DNA of 64,000 nt from Sediminibacterium sp. C3 (GCF_000508085.1 NZ_KI669560.1:340219-404218), one strand, 5' to 3'; positions 34,285 to 44,342 are shown, counted from the first letter of the stretch. A program made the numbers and translations. The notes: generated by a model from the sequence alone, not told the origin.

Positions 34285-37200
34285 TTACTCCAAAGGCTTA
34301 TAATCCTTAAAGAACTTCAGCGGAGCCGCTTCGGCCAATGCACGATACTGCTTCCAGCTGCCTTCGAACAAGGCATTGGCTTTTTGTATCACACTGTTCA
34401 CCGCTTCTTCTGCATAACCCATTAAGCGATTTTCCTGCTCACCAGGAATGGTGGTTTTACCCATAATCAATTGTCTGGCTTCGCCCAATAATCCATTAAT
34501 TGTTTCCTGCGGAATATTTCCATAGCCTTGTTTCAACTGAGGCTTACCATTCAGCATTTCGCGGATTTCTTTTAATGCATCTGTAACTGGCTTAGCAGCT
34601 TTGCGGATAGTATCAGCTGCTTTGCGATCCATGCTTGCATAACCAGCTTCTACTTTCTTCATAATCTCATCCACTTCTGTCAAACGATCATTCAAAGCAG
34701 TCAGCTTTATGATTGATTTTTCCATTCTTGCATTCGCAACCCGGATAGCATTTCTTACTGTCAATGGTGTTGGTGCATTCGGATCATCGTTCACTACAAC
34801 AAATGTGCTGTCTTTTAAATCTCTGCCAAGGGTTAATACCACTTTGTATTTGCCAGGATTAACAGGCAATCCTCCAGGTTCAGCACCACCGCCACCTGCA
34901 CCTCCAAAACGGCCACCGCCGCCGCCTCTTCCGCCGCCGCCTGCCTGGCGAATACCCTTACCTTCCATACCCCAGTAATATTTATTGAAGCCGGAATCTA
35001 CGCGGGTTCTGAGGTTTCTTACATTTACCCCATACTCATCATAAATAGCCATCTGCAACGTATCGGAAATTCTATTTTTACCTGTATCAGCAGCCGTTTT
35101 ATTTACGAAGAAAGTAATAGGAGCTCCTGTTCTTTTGTTCTCTCCTTCGTAAGTGCCATAAGTACTGTACTCAATACCAGAAGCATTTTTCATTTTAGCC
35201 TGGTATGCTTGTGGTGCTTCAAAAGCGACTAGCTTTTTAGCAAACACTTGACCTTTATTTGCCGCCACTTTTCGCAATGGACGAATATCATCTAGAATCC
35301 ACAATGCTCTGCCAAATGTAGCGATTACCAAATCGGCCTCTCTTTCCTGAATGGCCATATCATAAGTAGATACAGAAGGATAGCCATTTTTGAACTGCTG
35401 GAAATTGGTTCCGTTGTCTAAGCTTACCCATAGCCCTTGTTCTGTTCCTACAAATATTAAATTAGGTTCTACTGGATCTTGAATCACACACAGTGCATAG
35501 CCAATCACTTTTTTCTCATCCACCATTCTTGTCCAGGTTTTGCCATAGTCTGTAGTTCTGTAAACAAATGGACGCATTTCACCTCTTCTGTAATCGTTCA
35601 CTACTACAAAAGCTTCGCCACCATTGTGTTTAGACGCTTTGATTTGTGGAACCCATGCTCCCAAAGGCATTCCAGGTAATTTGCCTCTGAAATTGGTCCA
35701 TGTTTTTCCACCATCTCTGGTCAATTGAATATTACCATCATCGGTTCCTACCCAAATAACCCCTTGCTCTTTTGGAGATGGCTCAATGGTTAAAATGGTA
35801 CAATGGTTTTCTGCACCGGTAATATCTACGGAAATACCACCATTGTTGCTCTGATCAATTTTGGCAGAATCGTTGGTAGTTAAATCAGGAGAAATTAATT
35901 CCCAAGAAGCGCCTTTATTCGTACTCTTATTTACAAACTGACTTCCGTAATATATAGTGGCTTTGTCAAAAGGATCTTGTGCAATAGCAGCATTCCAGTT
36001 GAAGCGCTGTCTTACATTTTTACTGGGTCTGGGTGGTCTGATACTCCACTGTTCTCCGGTTGCAATATTATAACGGGAAACATTTCCTCCCTGACTCATC
36101 GTATACACCCAGTTAGGGTCTTCTGCATCAGGCATCACATCAAACCCGTCTCCACCGCTAACGCCTTGCCAGAAAGCGTTTCTGATTCCACTTCTTCTCC
36201 AAACATAGGCAGGTCCATGCCAGCTACCGTTATCTTGTAAACCTCCCATAACATTGTAAGGGATTTGATTGTCTACATTCACATGATAGTATTGACCCAA
36301 TGGTAGTTTTTCATCAAACTGCCAAGTCTTACCTCTGTCTCTTGAAATACCGATACCCCCATCATTACCATCAATAATAAAATTGGCATCGTTTGGATGA
36401 ATCCACCATGCATGGTGATCGGGATGGATACCACTGTAAGGAATAACTGGCTTCCAGGTTTTACCTGCATCATCACTTACATTGATTACCTGATTGATAT
36501 TGTAAATTCTGTTTTCATTTTTGGTATCTACCGCAATGTCCTGAAAATAAAAAGCACGATTGGTTACCACAGCTGGATCGCTGTTTACCAACTCCCATTT
36601 AAATCCACCATCATCGGATTTATACAAGCCATTCTTGGTGGCTTCCACCAATGCATATACGCGGTTCGGATCGGTACGAGCAATGCTGATTCCGATACGG
36701 CCATAATCGCCCTCGGGCAAACCATGCTCCTTACCTAATTTGGTAAAAGTTTTACCGCCATCCATGGTTACATAAAAACCACTTCCGCTTCCACCACCTT
36801 TTAAGCTCCAGGGTGTGCGCTTGTGCTCGTACATATTCACAAACAACTTATTGGGATTCGCAGGGTCCATTACCATATCACCTACACCACTGTTTTGATT
36901 GGTGTATAAAATTTGCTTCCAAGTTTCTCCTCCATCGGTTGTTTTATAAACGCCTCTTTCGGGATGATCTGCAAATGGATTACCCATTGCACCTACATAT
37001 ACCACATCCGGATTGGTTGGGTCAATGATGATGCGATGAATATTGCGGGTCTTTTCTAAACCCATGCGCTTCCAGGTTTTTCCACCGTCTAAACTTTTGT
37101 AAATTCCTTCTCCTAAGCTGATTGAATTACGAGGATTACCTTCTCCAGTTCCTGCCCAAACCACGCTGGGATTGGATTGTACCAACGCTATTGCACCTAT

Positions 37201-37464
37201 ATTCTGTATGGGTTGGTCGTCAAAAATGGGCGTCCACGAAGCACCTCCATTTTCAGTTTTCCATACGCCACCACTGGCTGTGCCCAAAAAGATAATATTG
37301 GGATTGGTCCACACCGCATCAATGGCAGTTACACGACCACTCATGCCTGCCGGCCCAATATTACGGGGCTTCATGTTTTTAAAGTGTTTGGATAAATCTA
37401 CCTGCTGGGCATACACAGCAAAACTGGCTGCAATACCCACAAAGGCTAAGAGTAATTTTCTCAT
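34285..37464 (-). CDS. Exported VPS10/BNR-repeat (sortilin-like) protein
   Basis: The start at 37464 (MRKLLLAFVG) gives a signal peptide ending AVYAQ and a protein of 1059 residues. About 650 residues consist of BNR/Asp-box repeats (SLDGGKTWKRM, TTDGGETWKQI, SDDGGFKWELV, SDDAGKTWKPV), forming one or two beta-propellers of the VPS10/sortilin type. A beta domain, a flexible Gly-rich linker (about residues 865-885) and a helical C-terminal region follow. The role is unknown; related Bacteroidota proteins are annotated as exported glycosyl hydrolases, but I see no catalytic signature to prove that. Confidence 0.88.
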   Translation of the reverse strand: MRKLLLAFVGIAASFAVYAQQVDLSKHFKNMKPRNIGPAGMSGRVTAIDAVWTNPNIIFLGTASGGVWKTENGGASWTPIFDDQPIQNIGAIALVQSNPSVVWAGTGEGNPRNSISLGEGIYKSLDGGKTWKRMGLEKTRNIHRIIIDPTNPDVVYVGAMGNPFADHPERGVYKTTDGGETWKQILYTNQNSGVGDMVMDPANPNKLFVNMYEHKRTPWSLKGGGSGSGFYVTMDGGKTFTKLGKEHGLPEGDYGRIGISIARTDPNRVYALVEATKNGLYKSDDGGFKWELVNSDPAVVTNRAFYFQDIAVDTKNENRIYNINQVINVSDDAGKTWKPVIPYSGIHPDHHAWWIHPNDANFIIDGNDGGIGISRDRGKTWQFDEKLPLGQYYHVNVDNQIPYNVMGGLQDNGSWHGPAYVWRRSGIRNAFWQGVSGGDGFDVMPDAEDPNWVYTMSQGGNVSRYNIATGEQWSIRPPRPSKNVRQRFNWNAAIAQDPFDKATIYYGSQFVNKSTNKGASWELISPDLTTNDSAKIDQSNNGGISVDITGAENHCTILTIEPSPKEQGVIWVGTDDGNIQLTRDGGKTWTNFRGKLPGMPLGAWVPQIKASKHNGGEAFVVVNDYRRGEMRPFVYRTTDYGKTWTRMVDEKKVIGYALCVIQDPVEPNLIFVGTEQGLWVSLDNGTNFQQFKNGYPSVSTYDMAIQEREADLVIATFGRALWILDDIRPLRKVAANKGQVFAKKLVAFEAPQAYQAKMKNASGIEYSTYGTYEGENKRTGAPITFFVNKTAADTGKNRISDTLQMAIYDEYGVNVRNLRTRVDSGFNKYYWGMEGKGIRQAGGGGRGGGGGRFGGAGGGGAEPGGLPVNPGKYKVVLTLGRDLKDSTFVVVNDDPNAPTPLTVRNAIRVANARMEKSIIKLTALNDRLTEVDEIMKKVEAGYASMDRKAADTIRKAAKPVTDALKEIREMLNGKPQLKQGYGNIPQETINGLLGEARQLIMGKTTIPGEQENRLMGYAEEAVNSVIQKANALFEGSWKQYRALAEAAPLKFFKDYKPLE

Positions 37465-37558
37465 AAAGGAATTTAGTTTTAGGAAGCGGTAATTTCCTAA
37501 ATAAAGGTGCAATTGCCAAAAACTAAGGATGAGTGGCTTATATTTATCGGTAGAAAGA

Positions 37559-38839
37559 ATGCCCTTGAAAAATAATTCCATCCTTACCAACAGCAGCTTA
37601 AAAACAGGTATCTACGCAGCCGTCGTTGCTTTTTTAAGTTATACCATGATTTTTGGTTTTCGCAAATCCTTTACGGTTTGCACGTTTGATGGCATGGCAT
37701 ACTGGGGCCTGGGTTATAAAACATTGTTGGTACTAAGCCAGATGCTTGGGTACTTGATGGCCAAGTTTTATGGAATTAAATTCATTGCAGAACTCAAACG
37801 TATGGGTCGCAATAAAAATGTGTTGACCTTGGTAGGAATTTCCTGGTTGGCCTGGTTGTTATTTGCGTTAACTCCTGCGCCATTCAATATTGTTTTTCTT
37901 TTCATGAACGGGTTTCCACTGGGTATGTTGTGGGGCGTTATTTTTTCTTATATCGAGGGGAGAAAAACCACCGATTTTATTGGCGCAGCACTAGCAGTTA
38001 GCTTTATTTTTTCATCGGGTTTTGTAAAGTCGGTTGGGGGCTGGCTGATGGTGGAATGGAATATATCTGAGTTCTGGGTTCCCTTTGTTACTGGGCTGGT
38101 TTTTGCACTTCCTCTACTGTTGTTTATTTACCTCATGGAACAAATTCCTCCGCCAACTGAAGAAGATATTGCCTTACGCATGAACCGAACACCCATGACT
38201 GCAGCAGACAGAAAAAAATTTATTCGGCATTTTTTTCCAGGTATTGTTGCGGCCGTTATCATCTATGCTTTTGCCACTATTTTCAGAGACATTAGAGACA
38301 ATTTTAGTGCAGACATGTGGAAGGAAATGGGCTATTTAAATCAACCTGCCATATTTTCTAAAACAGAAACCCCCATTACACTGGTTATTCTGGTTTTGAT
38401 AGGCAGCATGGTGCTGATCAAAAACAGTTTTAAGGCATTTATGCTTTCTCATGTTTTTATCATGCTGGGCTTTATTGTTGCGGGATTGAGTACCTGGTTG
38501 TTCAGCAGTGGAGGGCTTGCCCCCATCTGGTGGATGACCCTGGTAGGCTTGGGTTTATACATGGTTTATATCCCCTTCAATGCAGTGTATTTTGAGCGCA
38601 TGATTGCTGCATTTCAATTTACCGGCAATGCGGGTTTCTTAATTTATGTAGCCGACTCTTTTGGTTACTTGGGAAGTGTGAGTGTCTTATTGAGCAAAGA
38701 AATTTTTAAAGTTCAATTGAATTGGGTGCATTTCTTTTCGAATAGTGTAATGGGCTTGTCTGTGGCGGGGGTATTGATTACGCTTTATTCTGCTAGGTAT
38801 TTCAAATTAAAACACGATAAAAATGCCTCTTTTTTATAA
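37559..38839 (+). CDS. DUF5690 family membrane protein
   Basis: The start at 37559 (MPLKNNSIL) is preferred; an ATG ten codons upstream would place a TATATTTA box (37539-37546) inside the gene. About 426 residues with 12 membrane helices, MFS-like overall. The N-terminal YTMIFGFRKSFTVCTFDG and the following LGYKTLLVLSQMLGY are typical of DUF5690, a Bacteroidota membrane family of unknown function. No substrate can be inferred. It is the last ordinary chromosomal gene before the accessory segment. Confidence 0.85.
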   Translation: MPLKNNSILTNSSLKTGIYAAVVAFLSYTMIFGFRKSFTVCTFDGMAYWGLGYKTLLVLSQMLGYLMAKFYGIKFIAELKRMGRNKNVLTLVGISWLAWLLFALTPAPFNIVFLFMNGFPLGMLWGVIFSYIEGRKTTDFIGAALAVSFIFSSGFVKSVGGWLMVEWNISEFWVPFVTGLVFALPLLLFIYLMEQIPPPTEEDIALRMNRTPMTAADRKKFIRHFFPGIVAAVIIYAFATIFRDIRDNFSADMWKEMGYLNQPAIFSKTETPITLVILVLIGSMVLIKNSFKAFMLSHVFIMLGFIVAGLSTWLFSSGGLAPIWWMTLVGLGLYMVYIPFNAVYFERMIAAFQFTGNAGFLIYVADSFGYLGSVSVLLSKEIFKVQLNWVHFFSNSVMGLSVAGVLITLYSARYFKLKHDKNASFL

Positions 38840-38901
38840 TTGATTATAAAGATATCGCTTATTTTTAGGGTTTTGATATAAATAACTCGCTATATTTGAG
38901 T

Positions 38902-40014
38902 ATGATTTCCCGTTATTTAGGTGACCAAATAACCCATATACAACCCACCAAAAAAGCGATTCTATTAATTGGGGCAAGGCAAGTTGGCAAAACAACTTTA
39001 CTTAAACAACTGTTTTCAGATGCTTTGTGGTTGTATGGAGATGATGCGGATACACGTCAACAACTGAGTAATCCAAATGAGACAGTTTTAAAAAATCAAT
39101 TAGGTACTAATAAAACCTTAGTAATAGATGAAGCACAAAGAATTGAAAACATTGGTTTAACGGCAAAAATCATCACAGACAGATTACCCAATATAACATT
39201 AATACTATCTGGTTCATCTGCTTTTGAATTAGCGAATAAATTAAATGAGCCATTAACCGGTAGAAAATGGGAGCTGCAAATGTTTCAATTGAGCTATGAT
39301 GAAATGTGTAATTATCATACAGCTTTTACGGAAAACAGATTGTTAAAGCAAAGGTTATTATACGGTTATTATCCAGAAGTAGTATTGGGTGAAGGCAATC
39401 AACAAACTATCCTAAAAGAAATTTCAAGTGCATACCTATATAAAGATATTCTGACCTGGGAAAATATTCATAAACCTGATAAATTAGAACGACTCATACA
39501 AGCCATTGCCCTTCAAGTAGGCCAATTGGTATCCTATCATGAATTAGGACAAATAGCAGGATTAAGTTCAGCAACCGTTGAACGCTATATTAACTTATTA
39601 GAAAAAGCATTTGTAATATACAGGTTAGGCAGCTTTAATAGAAATTTGAGAAACGAATTAAATAAAAGTCGGAAAATATATTTTTACGATAATGGATTAA
39701 GAAATGCAGTCATTAATCAGTTTCAGCCAATTGAACTAAGAAATGATATTGGTGCCTTATGGGAAAATTATTTATTAGCAGAAAGAACCAAATATTTATC
39801 AGCGAAAAAAATATATTGTAATCGCTATTTCTGGCGAACAAAAGATGGCGCTGAAATAGACTATGTTGAAGAGTATAACGGCGAAATTTATGCGTATGAA
39901 TTTAAATGGAGTTCAGCAACAAAAGCAAAGTTTTCTAAATCATTTGTTGAACAGTACAAACCGGTAGAAACAAAACTTATTCATTCAGAAAATTATATGG
40001 AGTGGTTGAGGTGA
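38902..40014 (+). CDS. AAA-type ATPase with DUF4143 C-terminal domain
   Basis: 371 residues, ATG at 38902. N-terminal AAA_14 ATPase: Walker A GARQVGKTTLL (about 27-37), Walker B LVIDEAQR, sensor-like ILSGSSAFEL. A winged-helix-like segment (HELGQIAGLSSATVERYI) leads to the DUF4143 domain with a PD-(D/E)xK-like end (WRTKDGAEIDYVEEY, then YAYEFKW). Such proteins are common single accessory genes in Bacteroidota and are moved between genomes; their role is unresolved. TATATTTG ends 3 nt before the ATG. It marks the left part of the accessory segment. Confidence 0.88.
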   Translation: MISRYLGDQITHIQPTKKAILLIGARQVGKTTLLKQLFSDALWLYGDDADTRQQLSNPNETVLKNQLGTNKTLVIDEAQRIENIGLTAKIITDRLPNITLILSGSSAFELANKLNEPLTGRKWELQMFQLSYDEMCNYHTAFTENRLLKQRLLYGYYPEVVLGEGNQQTILKEISSAYLYKDILTWENIHKPDKLERLIQAIALQVGQLVSYHELGQIAGLSSATVERYINLLEKAFVIYRLGSFNRNLRNELNKSRKIYFYDNGLRNAVINQFQPIELRNDIGALWENYLLAERTKYLSAKKIYCNRYFWRTKDGAEIDYVEEYNGEIYAYEFKWSSATKAKFSKSFVEQYKPVETKLIHSENYMEWLR

Positions 40015-40508
40015 AAAAAATTAATCAGATTTCATCACTTTTGAAATAAACGCTTCTTTTCGCCTAGTTGATACTTCGACTTCTGATCCATCTATTAGTT
40101 GAACAGAACCACCTTTGCCTTTATTATAAGACTTAATAAACGAAAGATTAATGAGATGAGAATTATGTACTCTGAAAAAATTATAATCGGTTAGTAATTC
40201 TTCAAACTCTTTTAAAGTTTTAGCTACTACTAATTTAGTCTTTTCTGTTAAATATAAGGTAGTATAGTTGATATCACTTTCGCATCTAATAATAGAAGAA
40301 ACAGGAATAAATTCTATACCCGATAAAGTAGGGACGGCTATCTTTTTATCATGTAAGCTTAATTGTTTAAAATTTGCATACAACAAATCAAATTTCTGTT
40401 TGAAATCTTTTTGTTCAATAGTATCGCTAAATTTATCGATAGCTAGTTTCAAATCGTCAATATCAACTGGTTTCAGTAAATAACCAATAGCACTAATGTC
40501 TCGACCCC

Positions 40509-41525
40509 TTAAAAACTAGACAAAAGTTCAATATTGGTTAGTCTGTTTTGGGCTGTTTTTTCTCTGCTTTTGGCAAAGATAGCCTCGCCTGCAGAAAACT
40601 CAAGGCTATACGAAGCGGTGGTGGCCTTTTCACAAGGGCCTTCAACCACCGGCCTTGACTTTTCCTCCGGCTTTGCGGCTTCAGGTTGCCTAAGCAGATC
40701 AACACCAGTATAATAGTCATCCCAGGCCTGTTGTGGTGATTGATCACCTAAGCTTCCGTGTAGCCTTCTTTCATTGTAATGCTTTTTCCACCTGTTCATG
40801 ACCAGGCCGGCATCATAGATCGATTCAAACTCATATCTGCGTTCAATGGTTCGCTCTACAATGCTGTGATATGCTTCTATGAAAGAGTTCTCCTCCGGAG
40901 TGGCAACATGGGTAAATTCTTGGTCTACTTGCATCTCTTTGAGGTAATCCCTCACAAGCTGGGCAATGAACTGACTTCCGTTGTCGTTTCTGATGGTGAT
41001 ACCCTTAACAGGATGTTTTTCAATAATCCGGCTAAGCAACCACTTCACCTGTTCCTTTCGGATACGCCACCAAAGAAGCTGTCCCAAGATCTTGCGACTA
41101 TATACATCGAGCACAGTCAACACCAATGCATTACGACCTGCACCATGGATATGAAGGTACTTGATGTCCATACACAGCTGCTGCATCGGCGCTTCGGCTT
41201 GTTGAGTGTAGTACTGAACAAACTTACGCTTGTCTGTCTTAACCTGAATTTTACTACAATACAGCAAACCTTGCTCCGCCATCAGCCTGTACACCTTTTT
41301 CCTATTGATTAGAAAACCTTCCTGTCGAAGACTGGAAGTCATCACCCGGTATCCATAGTCAACAAACTCAATGCCTAAAATAAACTTTACAGCAATAATC
41401 ACGCTGATGTTGCTGAGCTCATTACCATCCTTCATCAGAGTATGGGTCGATGGCTTTCTGCCTTGTTTTCCCGATTTACATCGGTAATAGAAGCTACTCC
41501 GATTAACACCACACCATTGCAGCAT
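40509..41525 (-). CDS. IS3-family transposase OrfB (DDE integrase domain)
   Basis: 338 residues from an internal ATG; in the -1 frame relative to OrfA it extends upstream without stop to the A8 run at 41593-41600, giving KPLKVQDVRSCIQLFESKIK before MLQWCGVN. The DDE catalytic residues are in CMDIKYLHI, IRNDNGSQF and EENSFIEAYHS, within an rve core. The C-terminal 80 residues after SPQQAWDDYY form an unusual polar extension. The natural product is expected to be the OrfAB fusion made by frameshifting. Confidence 0.92.
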   Translation of the reverse strand: MLQWCGVNRSSFYYRCKSGKQGRKPSTHTLMKDGNELSNISVIIAVKFILGIEFVDYGYRVMTSSLRQEGFLINRKKVYRLMAEQGLLYCSKIQVKTDKRKFVQYYTQQAEAPMQQLCMDIKYLHIHGAGRNALVLTVLDVYSRKILGQLLWWRIRKEQVKWLLSRIIEKHPVKGITIRNDNGSQFIAQLVRDYLKEMQVDQEFTHVATPEENSFIEAYHSIVERTIERRYEFESIYDAGLVMNRWKKHYNERRLHGSLGDQSPQQAWDDYYTGVDLLRQPEAAKPEEKSRPVVEGPCEKATTASYSLEFSAGEAIFAKSREKTAQNRLTNIELLSSF

Positions 41526-41584
41526 CCGACTAACCTTTATCTTACTTTCAAAGAGCTGGATACAGGATCTTACATCCTGAACCT

Positions 41585-41878
41585 TTAACGGCTTTTTTTT
41601 AAAAGCTCGGTTTTGAACTCAAGCTCCAAAGCCTGGTTCGCAATGATCCGTTTCAAACGTTCATTCTCAGACTGTAACTGTTTGACTTCCGGATCAATGG
41701 TGTGATACTTGGACCGTAAACCAGCTATCCCATCCTGATTGAACTCCTTCTTCCAACGATGGAATAACGATTGTGCCACATTGTGCTTGCGTAGCGTCTC
41801 AGTAAGCCCGTACTGATCCACTTCCTGGATGAGCTGAAGCTTCTGTTCAACACTCCAACTTCGACGTTTTGTACTCAT
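41585..41878 (-). CDS. IS3-family transposase OrfA (HTH protein)
   Basis: 97 residues with an HTH_Tnp_1-type domain (SVEQKLQLIQEVDQYGL, SLFHRWKKEFNQDG) and a C-terminal leucine-zipper-like coiled coil (LQSENERLKRIIANQALELEFK). It ends in LLKKSR just after an A8 run where -1 slippage would fuse it to OrfB, as in other IS3-family elements. OrfA alone usually binds the terminal repeats and limits transposition. Confidence 0.92.
   Translation of the reverse strand: MSTKRRSWSVEQKLQLIQEVDQYGLTETLRKHNVAQSLFHRWKKEFNQDGIAGLRSKYHTIDPEVKQLQSENERLKRIIANQALELEFKTELLKKSR
41593..41600 (-). promoter_or_regulatory. Slippery A8 run for -1 OrfAB frameshifting
   Basis: In the OrfA phase the run reads TTA AAA AAA AGC; a -1 slip continues as AAG CCG TTA AAG into the OrfB frame with no stop. 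Confidence 0.7.
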
Positions 41879-42230
41879 GGTTCCCTAAATTTAATGTTCT
41901 AAACTGAATTAAAAAATCAGTCCAGTCATTTAGGGGGCTAAGACACTAAATTTGAAGGCTTTTACTGCATACTTTTCATAAGCAGTTGTAAAAATAACAT
42001 CAAAAGAAAGTTTATCAAACTTACTCAACAAATCGAAGCCAGTTAACTCATTTAATTGGACATCCAAAAAAATGAGATCAGGCATTTCTTGGACTATTAA
42101 ATCATAAGCCGATAGCACAGAACTAGCTATGCCAACTAATTTTAATTTTTCTGCAAACTTTGTCAAAAATAAAGACTTTAGTCTATCAATACAATGCTGC
42201 TCATCATCTACAATAATTACTTTAATCATA

Positions 42231-44249
42231 TCAAGCCTTCATTAAGGGTAATTGCAAAACAACTCTGGTACCAACAGGTAAGTCATGGATGTCTATAGTT
42301 GCATTTGTCTTTTTCAAATGATTTAAAATGGCTATTCTTTCCTTCGTTAAACTAAATCCAAACGATTTTTTATTCTTGCTTAAAACTTGGACATTTTTTC
42401 GTCCAACTCCATTATCGTCAACATGTATCAGAAGCATCCCATTTTCCAGTCGAATGTCAATAGAAACAATGCCACCTTGTTCCTTACTTGATAATCCATG
42501 CCAAATACTATTTTCCACCAATGGCTGCAATATCGAAGGAGGAACTAACAGTGTTGATACATCAACACTGTCTTGAACTGACAAATTGTAATTTACTTTA
42601 TTACCTAATCGCTTTGATTCTAGCTGAACATATAGTTCAATCATTGATAATTCTTCACTCAATAGGATTTCTTTTTCTTCAGAGTTCTCTAGAGTATATC
42701 TCATTAATTTAGCGAACTTTGTAAGGTACTCGTCTGCATCTTGAATATTGTTCTTTTGAATATAATCTGAAATAGAATTAAGTGAATTAAACAAGAAGTG
42801 CGGATTAAGCTGCAACTTCAGAATTTTCATCTGATTCTCAATCACTGTCGATTTCAAAATCTGCTCTTTGGTTGTACTCTCTAATGACTGTTTCTTTCTT
42901 AGAAAATAAAATATTACTAGCAACAATAATAAAAGTATTGCTGAAAATATAAGTGTATACTTTCTTTTAATTTCAATATTTGAGATTTCTTGTCTTAGCA
43001 ACATTTTGTTTTTTTCTGATGCTTGAATAACTTGATCTTTTTTTTGCCTTTCTGCTAAAACTAATTTTTGACTCTCAAAACTTTTTTTTGCACTAGATAA
43101 TTCAAGCGAAATGTATCTAATCTTTTCTTTATTTAAAGCTATTTTCGTTTTTTGCTCTTTAAGTAAAGCAGCAAGTTTAAGCCTATTAATAATTTCCTTA
43201 TCCACAGCAGCTTTTTTCTCAGATTCGAACTTAAGTTCAGCCTTTGTAACCTCTACTCGCTTATCGAGATTGTCAATACTGTCACGAGCCCCTATGAATC
43301 GCTTATAATAATCATATGCCATTGGAAAATTATTTTTCCTCTCATATATCGCATATAATTTCTCAAAAGCCTCTTTCTGGCGAAATAGAATTCCACCTTT
43401 ATTTGCATCATCAGCTAATTCCAAGTATTTTTTTTCAGCGGAATCAAAATCTTCCATATGAAAATAAACATCCGCTAAACTGGAGTTCACCTCCAAACGC
43501 TGTGTTTGATCTGTTTTATAGGAAGAACTTTTTTCTAGTCTCTTTAATATTTGAAGAGCTGAGTCAAACTTATTTAAGCGATTATACAATACCGATTGGT
43601 TATAAAGTGAAATATCAGCCAACGATGTATATCCCAAATTCAATTGAATCGATGCCACTACTTTAAACTCATCTAAAGCACGCTGATAATCAATAGCATG
43701 ATCCATAAGAAACGAGCCATAGTTACCATGACATACAGCCCTAACTTCTTTATCACCTATCTCATCTGCTAGCTTAATACTAAGCTTGCCAACTGAATCA
43801 GCTTTTTGCTGTATATTGAGTCTATTATAAACTCCAGTAAGCTGGCCGAGTAAGCTAACATAAAATATGTGAATTCTATTTGCTGCATATTTCTTTTTTA
43901 AGACATCGATATAGCTAAGAGCTTTAAGCGTTGTCTCAAGTGCCTTCACCATATCCCCTTTAATTGTATACATTGTACCTAGCTGTCGGTATGCTGAAGC
44001 TACACCTCTTAAAAAGCCTATCTTTTCCGACATTCCCAATCCTATATAAGTGAGTTTGATGGGTGTGTCAATAATTGAAAACATTCTATGCTGACCAGCC
44101 AAATTTATAATTCCAATAATTCTTTCAGAATCCGGTAATGACTTGTTTTCGTAAACTTTATAAAACGGATGCTTTTTATAATCAAAATTTTGTGCAACAA
44201 GCAAAAAATTTGAAAAGAGTAAAACAAGAAACAATGCACCTTTAATCAT
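42231..44249 (-). CDS. LytS-like sensor histidine kinase with TPR sensor domain
   Basis: 672 residues. A signal-like N-terminus (to about residue 19) leads to a periplasmic TPR array (about 55-330), a long coiled coil (about 335-425) and one membrane helix (about 437-457). The cytoplasmic His_kinase domain has the phospho-acceptor in LNPHFLFNSLNS (His484), and the HATPase domain has PSILQPLVENSIWHGL and VDDNGVGRKN. This 7TMR-less, TPR-sensing layout is typical of Bacteroidota LytS/LytTR systems. Its response regulator, 1 nt downstream, is destroyed by the IS. A divergent orphan LytTR gene lies 215 bp upstream. Confidence 0.92.
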   Translation of the reverse strand: MIKGALFLVLLFSNFLLVAQNFDYKKHPFYKVYENKSLPDSERIIGIINLAGQHRMFSIIDTPIKLTYIGLGMSEKIGFLRGVASAYRQLGTMYTIKGDMVKALETTLKALSYIDVLKKKYAANRIHIFYVSLLGQLTGVYNRLNIQQKADSVGKLSIKLADEIGDKEVRAVCHGNYGSFLMDHAIDYQRALDEFKVVASIQLNLGYTSLADISLYNQSVLYNRLNKFDSALQILKRLEKSSSYKTDQTQRLEVNSSLADVYFHMEDFDSAEKKYLELADDANKGGILFRQKEAFEKLYAIYERKNNFPMAYDYYKRFIGARDSIDNLDKRVEVTKAELKFESEKKAAVDKEIINRLKLAALLKEQKTKIALNKEKIRYISLELSSAKKSFESQKLVLAERQKKDQVIQASEKNKMLLRQEISNIEIKRKYTLIFSAILLLLLLVIFYFLRKKQSLESTTKEQILKSTVIENQMKILKLQLNPHFLFNSLNSISDYIQKNNIQDADEYLTKFAKLMRYTLENSEEKEILLSEELSMIELYVQLESKRLGNKVNYNLSVQDSVDVSTLLVPPSILQPLVENSIWHGLSSKEQGGIVSIDIRLENGMLLIHVDDNGVGRKNVQVLSKNKKSFGFSLTKERIAILNHLKKTNATIDIHDLPVGTRVVLQLPLMKA

Positions 44250-44342
44250 GGTTAAATTAGTTTAAAAAACATGACCATAAAAATACTCACTATTAGAAAC
44301 TAAGCACTTGATTACTTCAAAACTACTCAGTTCAATAAGTAT

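Larger units (their letters stand above)
40497..41945 (-). mobile_element. IS3-family insertion sequence, 1449 bp
   Basis: The ends are TGTCTCGACCCC (left) and, on the opposite strand, TGTCTTAGCCCC (right), imperfect inverted repeats extending about 25 bp. A 4-bp target duplication CTAA flanks it (40493-40496 and 41946-41949). Two overlapping-phase ORFs encode OrfA and OrfB transposase parts. Both look intact, so the element may be active. Confidence 0.93.
40021..42229 (-). pseudogene. LytTR response regulator, split by the IS3-family insertion
   Basis: The receiver domain is at 41946-42229 (VIIVDDEQHC acidic pocket, phospho-Asp in IFLDVQL, FTTAYEKYAVKAF). The rest is at 40021-40496 (LLKPVDIDDLKLAIDKF, then a LytTR DNA-binding domain with PVSSIIRCESDINYT and FFRVHNSHLINLSFI). 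Removing 40497-41945 and one CTAA copy restores VKAFKFSAIGYLLKPVD in frame, so the gene was intact before insertion. It starts 1 nt after the kinase gene, so it was that kinase's partner. A free 143-residue LytTR piece (MKLAIDKF start at 40452) could still be made from downstream sequence, but without phosphorylation control. Confidence 0.92.

Noticed and set aside
34709-34978. Pro-rich open frame on the plus strand
   Set aside because: It is the complement of the Gly-rich linker of the VPS10-type gene on the minus strand; no start context or signal.
42328-43666. Plus-strand open frames opposite the histidine kinase
   Set aside because: The kinase frame on the minus strand is complete with all motifs; the opposite frames have no starts, signals or motifs.
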